NCBI GenBank assembly: GCA_021847345.1 | Contig: JAJZTW010000005.1 | Span: 1-64,000, forward strand | From: Pseudomonadota bacterium | GTDB lineage: Bacteria; Pseudomonadota; Gammaproteobacteria; Burkholderiales; Burkholderiaceae_C | Direction: 5' to 3' | Length of the DNA stretch: 64,000 nt | Shown here: positions 54,144-62,528 of the stretch, one piece after another | Position numbering within the stretch: position 1 is the first letter of the stretch | How the letters are laid out: each line of letters opens with the position of its first letter | Notes under the pieces: model-generated | The model's input: the letters and a program-made list of their open reading frames with translations, nothing else | Database searches by the model: none | Told to the model about the DNA's origin: nothing | Translations under genes and position numbers: made by a program

Positions 54144-54305
54144 GGTCGCTTGGAGAGTCGGGCGGGCTGAAACGTCCGTGCATGGTAGAGGCCGCCATGG
54201 CCGATCCAAACGACAGTGTTCTCATAGGCTTAGATGCCTACGGGCATAACGGCTCCGGCACGCCGCTGCCGCAAGGGGCGCGGTTCGGTGCCGGCGCCCC
54301 CTGGC

Positions 54306-54566
54306 TCAGCCGCGGCCGGGGCGGGTGGTCGGCGCAGGTCCGCGGCGCTCGAGGTGGCGGAACGTGATGCGGCCCTTGGTCAGGTCGTAGGGCGACAGTT
54401 CCAGCGACACGTTGTCGCCCGCGAGGATGCGGATGTGGTGCTTGCGCATCTTGCCGGCGCTGTAGGCCACGAGTTCGTGACCGTTTTCCAGGGTGACGCG
54501 GTAACGCGAATCCGGCAGGACTTCGTTGACCACGCCGCGCATTTCGATCAGTTCTTCCTTGGACAT
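54306..54566 (-). CDS. infA: Translation initiation factor IF-1 (stand-alone infA copy)
   Basis: 86 residues of the S1-like OB fold, starting [47 protein letters not shown], slightly longer than the 72-residue E. coli IF-1 by a Pro/Arg-rich tail. IF-1 binds the 30S A site with IF-2 and IF-3. The gene is outside the ribosomal-protein operon; Burkholderiales often have such an extra infA copy. A small conserved gene upstream (54856-54548) overlaps its start by 19 bases, so the two are probably coupled. Confidence 0.93.
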   Translation of the reverse strand: MSKEELIEMRGVVNEVLPDSRYRVTLENGHELVAYSAGKMRKHHIRILAGDNVSLELSPYDLTKGRITFRHLERRGPAPTTRPGRG

Positions 54567-54856
54567 GGGACTCCTTGGGGCGAAGGGGACAATGGGGCGG
54601 AGGCGGTGGCACCCGCGCGCGATGCATCCCCGATCCAGGCCAGGGCCTGCTCGGTGGCGAAGCGGCTCGCCTGGTCGCGGGTTCCGAAAACGGGCACGAA
54701 ACGCAGCACGCGGTCGTGCGTCATGCTTCCGCGACCACTTCGGATCGACACGGAAGCCTGGTAGCCGTCGCCGTGGTGACGACGGACGATGGGAGAGATT
54801 CGGTACTTGCCGACTTGAACAGCGGAACGAATGAGAAATCCTTGGTGAACGGCCAT
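54548..54856 (-). CDS. Small conserved protein of unknown function, coupled to infA
   Basis: 102 residues from ATG 54856 (GTG 54886 is an alternative). I recognise the pattern but not a function: it is a short soluble alpha/beta sequence with [21 protein letters not shown] and [32 protein letters not shown]. It resembles short hypothetical proteins in Burkholderiales having HDRVLRF and an A-x2-FAxEQxxxW-type ending. It overlaps infA by 19 bases. Codon use and length of the frame look normal for the window. Basic N-terminal half, helical C-terminal half, no signal peptide. Confidence 0.6.
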   Translation of the reverse strand: MAVHQGFLIRSAVQVGKYRISPIVRRHHGDGYQASVSIRSGRGSMTHDRVLRFVPVFGTRDQASRFATEQALAWIGDASRAGATASAPLSPSPQGVPCPRKN

Positions 54857-55334
54857 CGCGCAAGCGCGCGACGGCCCGGATGACACGATGCGAGATCGCC
54901 GAATGCGGTCTCGGGCTGCACCCCGGCATCAGCCCGGGTGGCCCCTGACCTGTGGCGCACGGCGTGAGCCGAGGAGCGCGCAGGGGCATGGCGCTCGGTG
55001 GGGCGCTCGACAAGCCAGGCCGCGCGATTCGGGCATGGATTGCCATGCGCCTACCGCCCGGGCCCGCCGAGGCGCCGCTGTGACAGCGGCGCGAAATTCC
55101 GCGCCCTTACTCAGCTGATTGTAGCAGATCCCTGGCCTGCCTGTCGCGCGCATACCACAGGTGGAAGGTCGATGGGCCGGGCCAAACAACCCCGCGCGAA
55201 GTTAAAACATTACCGATATATCGGTTTTCCCGGAAATTTTGTAGCCGCCGGACGGCGCGTGTGATTTTCAAAACAATGGTCTGCATAAGAAGTGTCAACT
55301 CCAACCTTTACGGTTTCTACCCTACGGAGATGTC
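54857..55334. other. 478-base intergenic region: infA-side leader and permease-side leader
   Basis: No gene is supported here. On the minus strand a -10-like TACAAT lies at 55123-55118, which would give an RNA of about 250 bases before the small ORF. Just after the expected start are two hairpins that share bases: GGCGCG/CGCGCC (55088-55105) and GCGCCGCTGT/ACAGCGGCGC (55072-55092). On the permease side there is a perfect 14-bp palindrome at 55212-55225, A+T-richer sequence, and the GGAGA ribosome site of the permease. Confidence 0.7.
55212..55225. promoter_or_regulatory. Perfect palindrome ACCGATATATCGGT
   Basis: Fourteen-base perfect palindrome 110 bases upstream of the amino-acid permease start and about 90 bases from the opposing TACAAT. 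A length and symmetry like this suit a dimeric repressor or activator site. The regulator is unknown and the sequence does not match a site I can name. Confidence 0.4.
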
Positions 55335-56726
55335 ATGCACAGTACGGAGACAAACCGGCTCGCGCCGGGCCTGAGGAATCGCCACATCCAGTTCCTTGCA
55401 CTGGGAGGCACCATCGGCACCGGATTGTTCCTCGGCTCGGCTGGCGTGATCCGGCACACCGGCCCGTCGATGCTGCTGGCCTACGCGCTCGTGGGCATGA
55501 TGATCTTTCTGATCATGCGATTTCTGGGCGAAATGCTGGTGGAAACTCCCGCAGCCAATTCATTTGGTTATTTCGCAACCAAGTACTGGGGGCCGTTCGC
55601 AGGTTATTTTGCAGGATGGAACACCGTGGCGCAGTACGTGCTGTGCAACATGCTCGAAATCAGTGCCGCCGGCAAGTTCGTGCAGTTCTGGTGGCCGTGG
55701 ATCCCGCAGTGGGAGACCGCGGCGGCCTGCCTGCTGGCCGTGAGCGCGCTGAACCTGGCCAGCGTGCGCCTGTTCGGCGAAACCGAGTTCTGGTTCGCGC
55801 TGCTCAAGATCGTCGCGGTGCTGTCGATGATCGGCTTCGGCCTCTACCTGGTGGTCAGCCGCTACGGCCAGCCCGACATCGGGCCGTCGAACCTGTGGGC
55901 CCACGGAGGCTTCTTCCCGTCGGGGCTTCGCGGGCTTCTGATGTCCACGGCACTGGTGGCCCTGTCCTTCGGCGGCATCGAGATCATGGGTTACGCGGCT
56001 GCCGAGACCGACGATCCGGCAAGGGTGATCCCGAAGGCGATCAACCAGATCGTTTATCGAGTCCTGCTCTTCTATGTCGGCTCCAGCCTGGTGCTGCTGA
56101 TGCTGTTTCCGTGGAATCGCCTGGTCGACCACCTGCTGCTCGGTGGGGGCACCTACAGCGCCAGCCCCTTCACGTTGATCTTTTCCGAGCTGGGCAGCCA
56201 CTTCGCGGCCAATGCCCTGAACCTGGTGATCCTCAGCGCCGTGCTGTCGGTGTACAACGGCCTGACCTTCGCCAGCAGTCGCATGCTGTTCGGCATGGCC
56301 AGGCAGGGCGCTGCTCCCGCATGGCTCGGACACCTCGACCGCCGCGGAGTTCCGGTTCGAGCCATCGCCGCATCCACCGCGCTGACCGGCGTGGCCGTGG
56401 TGCTCAACTACGTCGCTCCGCATCGGGTCATCGAACTGCTCATCGCGATGGTCACGGCCGCGCTGGTGCTGATCTGGGTCTCCATCGTCATGACCCACCT
56501 GAAATTCCGCAGGAGCGTTCGTCGAGCGGGACGCCGTTCGGTCTTCCCGGCGCTGTTCAGCCCGTGGAGCAACTATCTCTGTCTGGCCTTTCTCGGCCTG
56601 CTCGTCGGCGCGCTGTGGGTGGCCGAGGAAACCCGGCTGTCCGTGATGGCGATCCCGCTGTGGTTGGGGGCCCTGTATGTCACGTGGCGACTTCGCGTGC
56701 GCAACACGCGCGAGGCGCTGAGCTGA
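55335..56726 (+). CDS. Amino-acid permease (APC family, AAT subgroup)
   Basis: 463 residues with 12 predicted membrane helices. The N-terminus LRNRHIQFLALGGTIGTGLFLGSAGVI is the hallmark of the AAT group (GABA, Pro, Phe, Lys, Asn permeases). Others are ALSFGGIEIMGYAAAETDDPARVIPKAIN and NGLTFASSRMLFGMARQGAAP, the segment with the family R/M/L pattern. It is a proton-driven uptake system in the inner membrane; the amino acid is not certain. GGAGA lies 6 bases before the ATG. The 5' region has a perfect palindrome (55212-55225). Confidence 0.9.
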   Translation: MHSTETNRLAPGLRNRHIQFLALGGTIGTGLFLGSAGVIRHTGPSMLLAYALVGMMIFLIMRFLGEMLVETPAANSFGYFATKYWGPFAGYFAGWNTVAQYVLCNMLEISAAGKFVQFWWPWIPQWETAAACLLAVSALNLASVRLFGETEFWFALLKIVAVLSMIGFGLYLVVSRYGQPDIGPSNLWAHGGFFPSGLRGLLMSTALVALSFGGIEIMGYAAAETDDPARVIPKAINQIVYRVLLFYVGSSLVLLMLFPWNRLVDHLLLGGGTYSASPFTLIFSELGSHFAANALNLVILSAVLSVYNGLTFASSRMLFGMARQGAAPAWLGHLDRRGVPVRAIAASTALTGVAVVLNYVAPHRVIELLIAMVTAALVLIWVSIVMTHLKFRRSVRRAGRRSVFPALFSPWSNYLCLAFLGLLVGALWVAEETRLSVMAIPLWLGALYVTWRLRVRNTREALS

Positions 56727-56789
56727 GCAGCGGGCGATACGGCCCGACGCTCCCGCTCCTCGTGCCCGATCGCGCGCTATGCTCGCGCC

Positions 56790-57095
56790 ATGCGCCGCGT
56801 GGATTCCGCCCCCAATCTGGTCCTTGCCACGCTGTGGGCGGACGCGCTGAGCGCGGCGGGCATCGAGGCGAGGGTGTTCTCCCGCTATCTGTCGAGCATC
56901 GCCGGGGAGATTCCTCCCAGTGAGGCCGAGCCGACCGTCTGGGTGCTCGACGATGCCGACCTGGAGCGTGCGCGGGCGCTGCTGCTGGAACTGCGTCGCC
57001 CGCTGCGCGGGCCTGGCTGGAATTGCCGCGAATGCGGCGAGCACCATGGGCCGCAGTTCGCGCAGTGCTGGAAGTGTGGCGCGGGGCGCGGCTAG
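56790..57095 (+). CDS. DUF2007-domain protein with C-terminal zinc ribbon
   Basis: 101 residues. The DUF2007 part (about 1-70) has LVLATLWADALSAAGIEARVFSRYLSSIAGEIPPSEAEPTVWVLDDADLERARALL, the pattern of this putative signal-transducing domain. The last 30 residues hold two CxxC pairs (NCRECGEHH and QCWKCGAG), a zinc-ribbon. Function is unknown. No ribosome site is seen; a -10-like TATGCT ends 6 bases before the ATG, so it may be leaderless. It is the only gene between the permease and the convergent sigma-54 activator. Confidence 0.78.
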   Translation: MRRVDSAPNLVLATLWADALSAAGIEARVFSRYLSSIAGEIPPSEAEPTVWVLDDADLERARALLLELRRPLRGPGWNCRECGEHHGPQFAQCWKCGAGRG

Positions 57096-57194
57096 GTAGC
57101 CTGGGCGTTAGCGTGCCGAAGCCCAGTCCGGCGAAGGCCGCTGCGATGCGGCCGCCCGAATACACCGAGTCGACCGCGAGCCTGTGGGCGCCGG

Positions 57195-59108
57195 TCAGCC
57201 TCGGCGATCCTTGAGCCGGCGGTACAGCGTGGCGCGCGAGATTCCCAGCAGCGCCGCCGCGCGCGTGACATCGCCGTTGCAGCGCATCAGGGCCTCGTCG
57301 ATGGCGTGGGACTGTTGCTCGCGCAGCGCCAGCGGCTGTTCCCGCGTGACGCGCTGCGCAGGCGAGGTGCCGACGGCGCCCAGGCCCGCCTGGCGCAGGT
57401 CGTCGGCGCGCAGTTGCCGCGGGTCGGGCGCCAGCGCCAGCGCGACGCGCAGCACATGGCGCAGCTCGCGCACGTTGCCCGGCCAGGCATGTTCGCGCAG
57501 GGTGTTGCGCAAGGCGTCGCCGACGCAGTGCGCGCAAGCCCCCAGCTCGAGCAGGACCTGGTCGAGCACGTGGTCGAAATCCTCGCGTTCGCGCAACGCC
57601 GGCAGGGCCAGGGTGTAGCCGGCGAGGCGGAAGTACAGGTCCTCCCGGAAGAGCCCGTCGCGCACCATGGCGGGCAGGTCGCGGTGGGTCGCGCAGATCA
57701 CCGACACGTCGACCCGCACGGGTCGCGTGGAGCCCACGCGCAGCACCTCGGAGGTGTCGAGCACGCGCAGCAGCGCGACCTGCAGATGCGCAGGCATGTC
57801 CCCGACTTCGTCCAGGAACACCGTGCCACCATGCGCGGCCTCGAACACCCCGGCACGTCCACCGCGTACCGAGCCGGTGTATGCGCCTTCAGCGTGCCCG
57901 AACAGCTCGGCGGCCACCAGTTCGGGGGCCATGGCGCCGCAATTGATGGCCATCCACGCAGCCTCGGAACGCCGGCTCAGGCGATGCAGGGTGCGTGCGG
58001 CGACCTCCTTGCCCACGCCTGTCTCGCCACGCAGCAGCACCGGTACACCGGCCTCGAAGGCCCTCAGCGCGCGCGTGAAATCCTCGAGCAGGCGGGCATC
58101 CCGCGGCAGCTCGGGGCAGGCCTCGTGCCGCGCGGTCGTCACGGCTTCGGCGGAGGCTTCGGAGACGGGAAGCAGGCGCGGCGTGTGCGCAAGCGCGCGG
58201 GTATGCAGCTCCACGCCGTCGCGCAGGCGCAGGCAGGCCTGTCCACGGGGCCCGCTGCGCAGGCTCGAGACCCAGTGCGCGAAGCGTCCTTCGCAGACAT
58301 CGTCGAAACCCAGTTCGGCCGGCAACTCGGGAAGCCCGAGCAGGTAGCGCGCACCGGAGCTGGCGCCCAGCACCCGGCCGTCGCCGTCGAAGGCCATCCA
58401 GGCATCGGGAGCTCCATCCAGCTGGACCTTGAGGAACGCCGGCAGCGCGCGCAGCATGTTCCACTCGATCTCTGCCGCGCAATGCCGGGTGAGGGCGATC
58501 GCGCATTGGGCCAGCTCGGGCACGTCTCGCGTGACGTCCAGGCTGCCCAGCAGTTGGCCGCGCAGGTCGAACACGGGGGTCGCGTAGCAGTGGAAGATCT
58601 GGTTGAGCTCGAAGTAATGCTCTCCGCCGCGAACCCTCTGCGCACTGCGTTCGGCCAGCGCCAGCGCCATGGCGCTGGTGCCGACCATGCGCTCGGAGAC
58701 GTCCACGCCCGCGCGAAACGCCTGCTGCGTGGCCGCGCTCAGGCGTGCCATCTCGCCACCCACGGCGACCACCCGGCCGGCCGAGTTGGTGAGCATGATC
58801 GCGTAGCCGGCCGGCGCCAGCGCGCGCGCCAGCGAGTCCATCGCCGGCTGGACCGAGTGCAGCAGCGCATGCTCGGCCTGCAGCAGCCTGCGCAGCTCGG
58901 CGCGCTCCACCGGGTCGAAAGCCACCGCCTCGTCGGCGAAGCGGCCCGACTGGCGACAGCGCTCCCAGGATCGCAGCAGCGGCGTGTCGACGAGATGGGC
59001 GGGGGCCAGGCCCTGCTCGAAATAGGCGCGTCGCGCATCCCAGATGCGCTCCGGTTGATAGTTTCCCGGGGTGGGCGAAATCGATGACATGACGGTCGCG
59101 TGGCGCAT
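57195..59108 (-). CDS. Sigma-54-dependent activator with GAF sensor (AcoR-like)
   Basis: 637 residues. The N-terminal GAF/sensor region (about 30-290) is typical of AcoR-type acetoin/alcohol regulators. AAA+ domain follows from about 330: Walker A GETGVGKE, Walker B GGTVFLDEVGDM, and ERVFREDLYFRL-type sensor II region. The sigma-54 contact loop reads GAYTGS at 408-413 instead of the consensus GAFTGA. A Fis-type helix-turn-helix (NGDVTRAAALLGISRATLYRRL) ends the protein. It is divergent from the PQQ alcohol dehydrogenase and is probably its activator, since a sigma-54 promoter precedes that gene. The start could also be ATG 59090. Confidence 0.92.
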   Translation of the reverse strand: MRHATVMSSISPTPGNYQPERIWDARRAYFEQGLAPAHLVDTPLLRSWERCRQSGRFADEAVAFDPVERAELRRLLQAEHALLHSVQPAMDSLARALAPAGYAIMLTNSAGRVVAVGGEMARLSAATQQAFRAGVDVSERMVGTSAMALALAERSAQRVRGGEHYFELNQIFHCYATPVFDLRGQLLGSLDVTRDVPELAQCAIALTRHCAAEIEWNMLRALPAFLKVQLDGAPDAWMAFDGDGRVLGASSGARYLLGLPELPAELGFDDVCEGRFAHWVSSLRSGPRGQACLRLRDGVELHTRALAHTPRLLPVSEASAEAVTTARHEACPELPRDARLLEDFTRALRAFEAGVPVLLRGETGVGKEVAARTLHRLSRRSEAAWMAINCGAMAPELVAAELFGHAEGAYTGSVRGGRAGVFEAAHGGTVFLDEVGDMPAHLQVALLRVLDTSEVLRVGSTRPVRVDVSVICATHRDLPAMVRDGLFREDLYFRLAGYTLALPALREREDFDHVLDQVLLELGACAHCVGDALRNTLREHAWPGNVRELRHVLRVALALAPDPRQLRADDLRQAGLGAVGTSPAQRVTREQPLALREQQSHAIDEALMRCNGDVTRAAALLGISRATLYRRLKDRRG

Positions 59109-59136
59109 GGCTCTGGGCGTCTCGATTCGGGGTCCT

Positions 59137-59182
59137 CGTCTCAGATTGAGATGAGACGCTGTCGCATGAGATCGTTGGCGAC
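59137..59182. promoter_or_regulatory. Two inverted repeats, candidate enhancer (UAS) sites
   Basis: IR1: CGTCTCA (59137-59143), 8 nt, TGAGACG (59152-59158), perfect 7 bp. IR2: GTCGC (59161-59165), 12 nt, GCGAC (59178-59182), perfect 5 bp. They lie in the activator/dehydrogenase intergenic region, 80-125 bases upstream of the sigma-54 promoter, the usual distance for upstream activator sites. Binding by the adjacent activator is inferred. Confidence 0.45.
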
Positions 59183-59261
59183 CCCAAGATAGTTGGAATC
59201 CCGGCCCTCGAGCTCAGGGCTAACCCGCAACGTGGGACCTCGTCCGGCCCTGTCGCGCGCC

Positions 59262-59277
59262 TGGCATGGCGTTTGCA
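59262..59277 (+). promoter_or_regulatory. Sigma-54 promoter of the PQQ alcohol dehydrogenase
   Basis: TGGCATGGCGTTTGCA matches the sigma-54 consensus TGGCACG-N4-TTGCW at all fixed positions except one (T for C at the sixth). GG (59263-59264) and GC (59275-59276) have the required 12-base spacing (-24/-12). The start would be near 59289, about 50 bases before the ATG. Together with the divergent activator this is strong evidence for sigma-54 control. Confidence 0.8.
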
Positions 59278-59339
59278 CATCGGGTCCGGTCTCGCGATCC
59301 ACGGTGAGACCCAATCCAACCAAGAATCCAGGAGACTCC

Positions 59340-61010
59340 ATGAAGGCAATGCTTTGGACCGTCGCCGCTGCTGCGGCGCTGGGCGCGGCGGCAGCGGCGT
59401 CTGCGCAGACCATGAGCGACCTGCTGGCCGATGGGAACACGCCGGGCAATGTTCTGGTACACGGCATGGGCTATGCCGACCAGAGCTACAGCCCGCTGTC
59501 GCAGATCAACACCGGCAATGTGCGCCATCTGGTTCCCGTGTGGACCCAGAGCCTGGGTGACGACATGGGCGAGGAGGCCATGCCCGTGCTGTACGACGGG
59601 GTCCTCTACGTCACCACCCATAACGCCACCGTCGCGATCGACGCCCTCAGCGGAAAGCAGTTGTGGAAAAACACCCTGCAGTTTGCCTCCGACGTGCCCC
59701 GGGTGGTGTGCTGCGGCGAGGTCAACCGCGGCGTGGCCATCTATGACGGCATGGTCTACCGCGGCACGCTGGACGCGCAGCTCCAGGCGCTCGACGCCAA
59801 GACCGGCAAGCAGTTGTGGGAGACCAAGCTCGCCGACTACAAGCAGGGCTACTCGGTCACCGGAGCCCCGCTGGTGGCGCACGGCGTGCTGATCACCGGC
59901 ATGTCGGGTGCCGAGTACGGCACGCGCGGCTTCCTCAAGGGCCTGGATCCGAAGACGGGCAAGGTGCTGTGGACCCGCTACACGACCGCAGCCCCGGGAG
60001 AGCCCGGCGGCGACACCTGGACCGGCGACACCTACCTCAAGGGCGGCGGCTCGACCTGGGTCACCGGCAGCTACGACCCGAAGCTCGACCTGGTGTACTG
60101 GGGAACCGGCAATGCCGGCCCTTGGAACCCGACGGTGCGCAAGGGCAACAACCTGTACACCGCGTCGGTGCTGGCGATCCGGCCCGAGACCGGCAAGATC
60201 GTCTGGTACTACCAGTTCACGCCGAACGACATGTTCGACTACGACGGGGTCAACGAGCTGGTGCAGGCGGACCTGAAGGTCGACGGCAAGATGCACAAGG
60301 TCATCATGCAGGCCAACCGCAACGGCTTCCTGTACGTGATCGACCGCACCGACGGCAAGCTGCTGGCGGCGCACAAGTTCGTGCCCAAGGTGACCTGGGC
60401 CAGCGGCATCGACCTGAAGACCGGGCGCCCCATCGAGACCGATGTCATGGCCGATGCGCGAGCCGGGAAGAAAGTCGAGGTCTGGCCGGGGGCGCTGGGT
60501 GCCAAGAACTGGCCACCGATGTCCTTCGACCCGGGCACCGGCCTGGTCTATGCCAACGTGATCAACGCCGGCATGCCCTACCAGGTGCAAAAGCCCGACT
60601 ACAAGCCCGAGCAGTTCTACCTGGGCATCGACTTCACCGGCTTCACCTACCCCAAGGGTCCCCGTGGCTACCTGGAAGCCATCGACCCGGTCGACGGCAA
60701 GGTGCAGTGGAAGGTGCCGCGTGACATTCCCAGCTACTCGGGCGTACTGACCACCGGCGGAGGCCTGGTGTTCAGCGGCACGATGACCGGGGAGTTCCAG
60801 GCCCTCGACGCGCGCAGCGGCAAGCTGCTGTGGAGCTACCGCACCGGGTCGGCGTCGATGAGCCAGCCGATCACCTGGACCCACGATGGCAAGCAGTACG
60901 TCACGGCCTTGTCGGGAATCGGCGGGGTCTATCCCTTGTTCTCGGGCGACGATCGCCTGGCCAACGTGCCGGCCGGCGGCGCGGTGTGGACCTTCGCGGT
61001 GCAGCGATGA
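59340..61010 (+). CDS. PQQ-dependent alcohol dehydrogenase, lanthanide-type (PedH/XoxF-like motif)
   Basis: 556 residues; AGGAG precedes ATG 59340. A signal peptide of 22 residues (ending ASAQ) is followed by an eight-bladed propeller with tryptophan-docking repeats (GKQLWKN, GKQLWET, GKVLWTR, GKVQWKV). The adjacent-cysteine disulfide C124-C125 sits in VVCCGEVNRG. The catalytic Asp region reads MFDYDGVNE, with D300 and a second Asp D302 two residues later. Ca-type enzymes have Ala/Ser at that place, and Asp is known to bind a lanthanide in XoxF and PedH. No heme motif is present, so it is a type I quinoprotein of the periplasm that passes electrons to the next gene's cytochrome. Substrate not determined. 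Confidence 0.92.
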   Translation: MKAMLWTVAAAAALGAAAAASAQTMSDLLADGNTPGNVLVHGMGYADQSYSPLSQINTGNVRHLVPVWTQSLGDDMGEEAMPVLYDGVLYVTTHNATVAIDALSGKQLWKNTLQFASDVPRVVCCGEVNRGVAIYDGMVYRGTLDAQLQALDAKTGKQLWETKLADYKQGYSVTGAPLVAHGVLITGMSGAEYGTRGFLKGLDPKTGKVLWTRYTTAAPGEPGGDTWTGDTYLKGGGSTWVTGSYDPKLDLVYWGTGNAGPWNPTVRKGNNLYTASVLAIRPETGKIVWYYQFTPNDMFDYDGVNELVQADLKVDGKMHKVIMQANRNGFLYVIDRTDGKLLAAHKFVPKVTWASGIDLKTGRPIETDVMADARAGKKVEVWPGALGAKNWPPMSFDPGTGLVYANVINAGMPYQVQKPDYKPEQFYLGIDFTGFTYPKGPRGYLEAIDPVDGKVQWKVPRDIPSYSGVLTTGGGLVFSGTMTGEFQALDARSGKLLWSYRTGSASMSQPITWTHDGKQYVTALSGIGGVYPLFSGDDRLANVPAGGAVWTFAVQR

Positions 61011-61378
61011 AGCGCGCGGTCAGGTCCCCGGGGATCTGGACGCCCGCCGTGTTGCTGGGGCTGGCGTACGCGCTGGCCCCGGTGGCGGGCGCCCAGCCCG
61101 CGGCTCAAGCCGCCTCCCCACCCATGTCGCATTCCGCCATGGTCGCGGCCGGGCGCCAGCTCTACACCGAGAACTGCTCGCACTGCCACGGCTTCAACAT
61201 GGTCAACCCGGGCACCGTGTCCTTCGACCTGCGCCAGTTCCCGCACGACGACCCGAAGCGGTTCTTCCGCTCGGTGCTCAACGGCAAGGGGGGCATGCCG
61301 TCGTGGAAGGGCACCCTGAACCGGCAACAGATCAGCGAGATCTGGGCCTACGTGCTGACCGGGGGCGCCAGCAGTTAG
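61007..61378 (+). CDS. Periplasmic c-type cytochrome, electron acceptor of the alcohol dehydrogenase
   Basis: 123 residues. Signal peptide (about 1-30, ending AGAQ) and one heme site C57-x-x-C60-H61 (NCSHCHGFN). A likely axial Met is M97 in GGMPSW. The ATG overlaps the dehydrogenase stop (ATGA), so the two are coupled, as in ped/exa operons where a c550-type cytochrome takes the electrons. Small size and position support cytochrome c550 (ExaB/PedF-like); the sequence-level match is moderate. Confidence 0.88.
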   Translation: MKRAVRSPGIWTPAVLLGLAYALAPVAGAQPAAQAASPPMSHSAMVAAGRQLYTENCSHCHGFNMVNPGTVSFDLRQFPHDDPKRFFRSVLNGKGGMPSWKGTLNRQQISEIWAYVLTGGASS

Positions 61379-61442
61379 CGTGACGTGACTCGCGCACGGG
61401 GATCCGCGCTCGGGGCGCGGATCCCCGACGGTGCCGGCAGGC

Positions 61443-62528
61443 TCAGCTCGCGTCGGCCCCGTGGATCACGCCGCGGCGGATCTGGTCGCGTTCGATGGAT
61501 TCGAACAGCGCCTTGAAGTTGCCTTCGCCAAAGCCCTCGTCGGCCTTGCGCTGGATGAACTCGAAGAACACCGGCCCGAGCACGGTACGCGAGAAGATCT
61601 GCAGCAGCAGTCGCTTGTCCCCGCCGCCGGTCGAGCCGTCGAGCAGGATGCCGCGCGCGCGCAGTTCGTCCACCGGTTCGCCGTGGCCCGGCAGGCGCTC
61701 CGCGAGCATCTCGTAGTAGATGTCGTTGGGCGCGCTCATCAACTCGACCCCCGACGCACGCAGCGCGTCGACGGTGGCGATCAGGTCGTCGGTGAGCAGC
61801 GCCACATGCTGGATGCCCTCGCCGTTGAACTGCATCAGGAATTCCTCGATCTGGCCGCTGCCTCCCGCAGCTTCCTCGTTCAACGGGATGCGGATGCGCC
61901 CGTCGGGCGCCGACATCGCCCGGCTGGTCAGCCCGGTGTACTCGCCCTTGATGTCGAAGTAGCGGATCTCCCGGAAGTTGAAGATCCTTTCGTAGAAACC
62001 GGCCCAGAAACCCATTCGCCCGCGGTAGACGTTGTGCGTGAGATGGTCGATGAACTTCAGGCCGTGGCCGCGCGGGTGGCGCTCCACGCCGTCGACCCAC
62101 TCGAAGTCGATGTCGTAGATGCTGCGGCCTTCTTCGAAGCGGTCGATCAGGTACAGCGGAGCTCCGCCGATGCCCTTGATCGCCGGCAGGCGCAGTTCCA
62201 TCGGCCCCGTCGGAATGTCGAGCGGCTGCGCCCCCAGTTCGAGAGCGCGCGCATAGGCCTTGTGCGCATCGCGCACCCGGAACGCCAGCCCGCAGGCGCT
62301 CGGGCCGTGTTCCGCGGCGAAATACGCGGCAAGGCTTCGCGGTTCGCGGTTGATGATGAAGTTGATGTCGCCCTGGCGCCACAGCTCGACATCCTTGCTG
62401 CGATGGCGCGCCACCAGGGAAAAGCCGAGCTTGGCGAACAGCGGCTCGAGCACGTCGGGGGTGGGGGAGGCGAACTCGACGAACTCGAATCCACACAGCC
62501 CCATGGGGTTCTCGAAAAGGTCAGTCAT
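61443..62528 (-). CDS. hppD: 4-Hydroxyphenylpyruvate dioxygenase
   Basis: 361 residues of the vicinal-oxygen-chelate fold. Iron ligands are in family places: H162 (IDHLTHNV), H241 ([11 protein letters not shown]) and E323 ([11 protein letters not shown]). Other signatures are [27 protein letters not shown] and [13 protein letters not shown]. It converts 4-hydroxyphenylpyruvate to homogentisate, the tyrosine catabolism entry. The ATG is preceded by AGGAG. It lies on the minus strand downstream of the sulfatase-like gene with 203 bases between; that gap holds a GC hairpin (62579-62599) and no supported gene. Confidence 0.96.
   Translation of the reverse strand: MTDLFENPMGLCGFEFVEFASPTPDVLEPLFAKLGFSLVARHRSKDVELWRQGDINFIINREPRSLAAYFAAEHGPSACGLAFRVRDAHKAYARALELGAQPLDIPTGPMELRLPAIKGIGGAPLYLIDRFEEGRSIYDIDFEWVDGVERHPRGHGLKFIDHLTHNVYRGRMGFWAGFYERIFNFREIRYFDIKGEYTGLTSRAMSAPDGRIRIPLNEEAAGGSGQIEEFLMQFNGEGIQHVALLTDDLIATVDALRASGVELMSAPNDIYYEMLAERLPGHGEPVDELRARGILLDGSTGGGDKRLLLQIFSRTVLGPVFFEFIQRKADEGFGEGNFKALFESIERDQIRRGVIHGADAS

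Noticed and set aside
54890-55010. Sequence on the minus strand reminiscent of a cobalamin riboswitch B12 box (AGCCCGAGACCGC)
   Set aside because: The other conserved blocks (GCTGCCCCCGCAACTGTAA-type and GGGAA elements) are missing, and the downstream genes are not B12-related; likely chance in GC-rich DNA.
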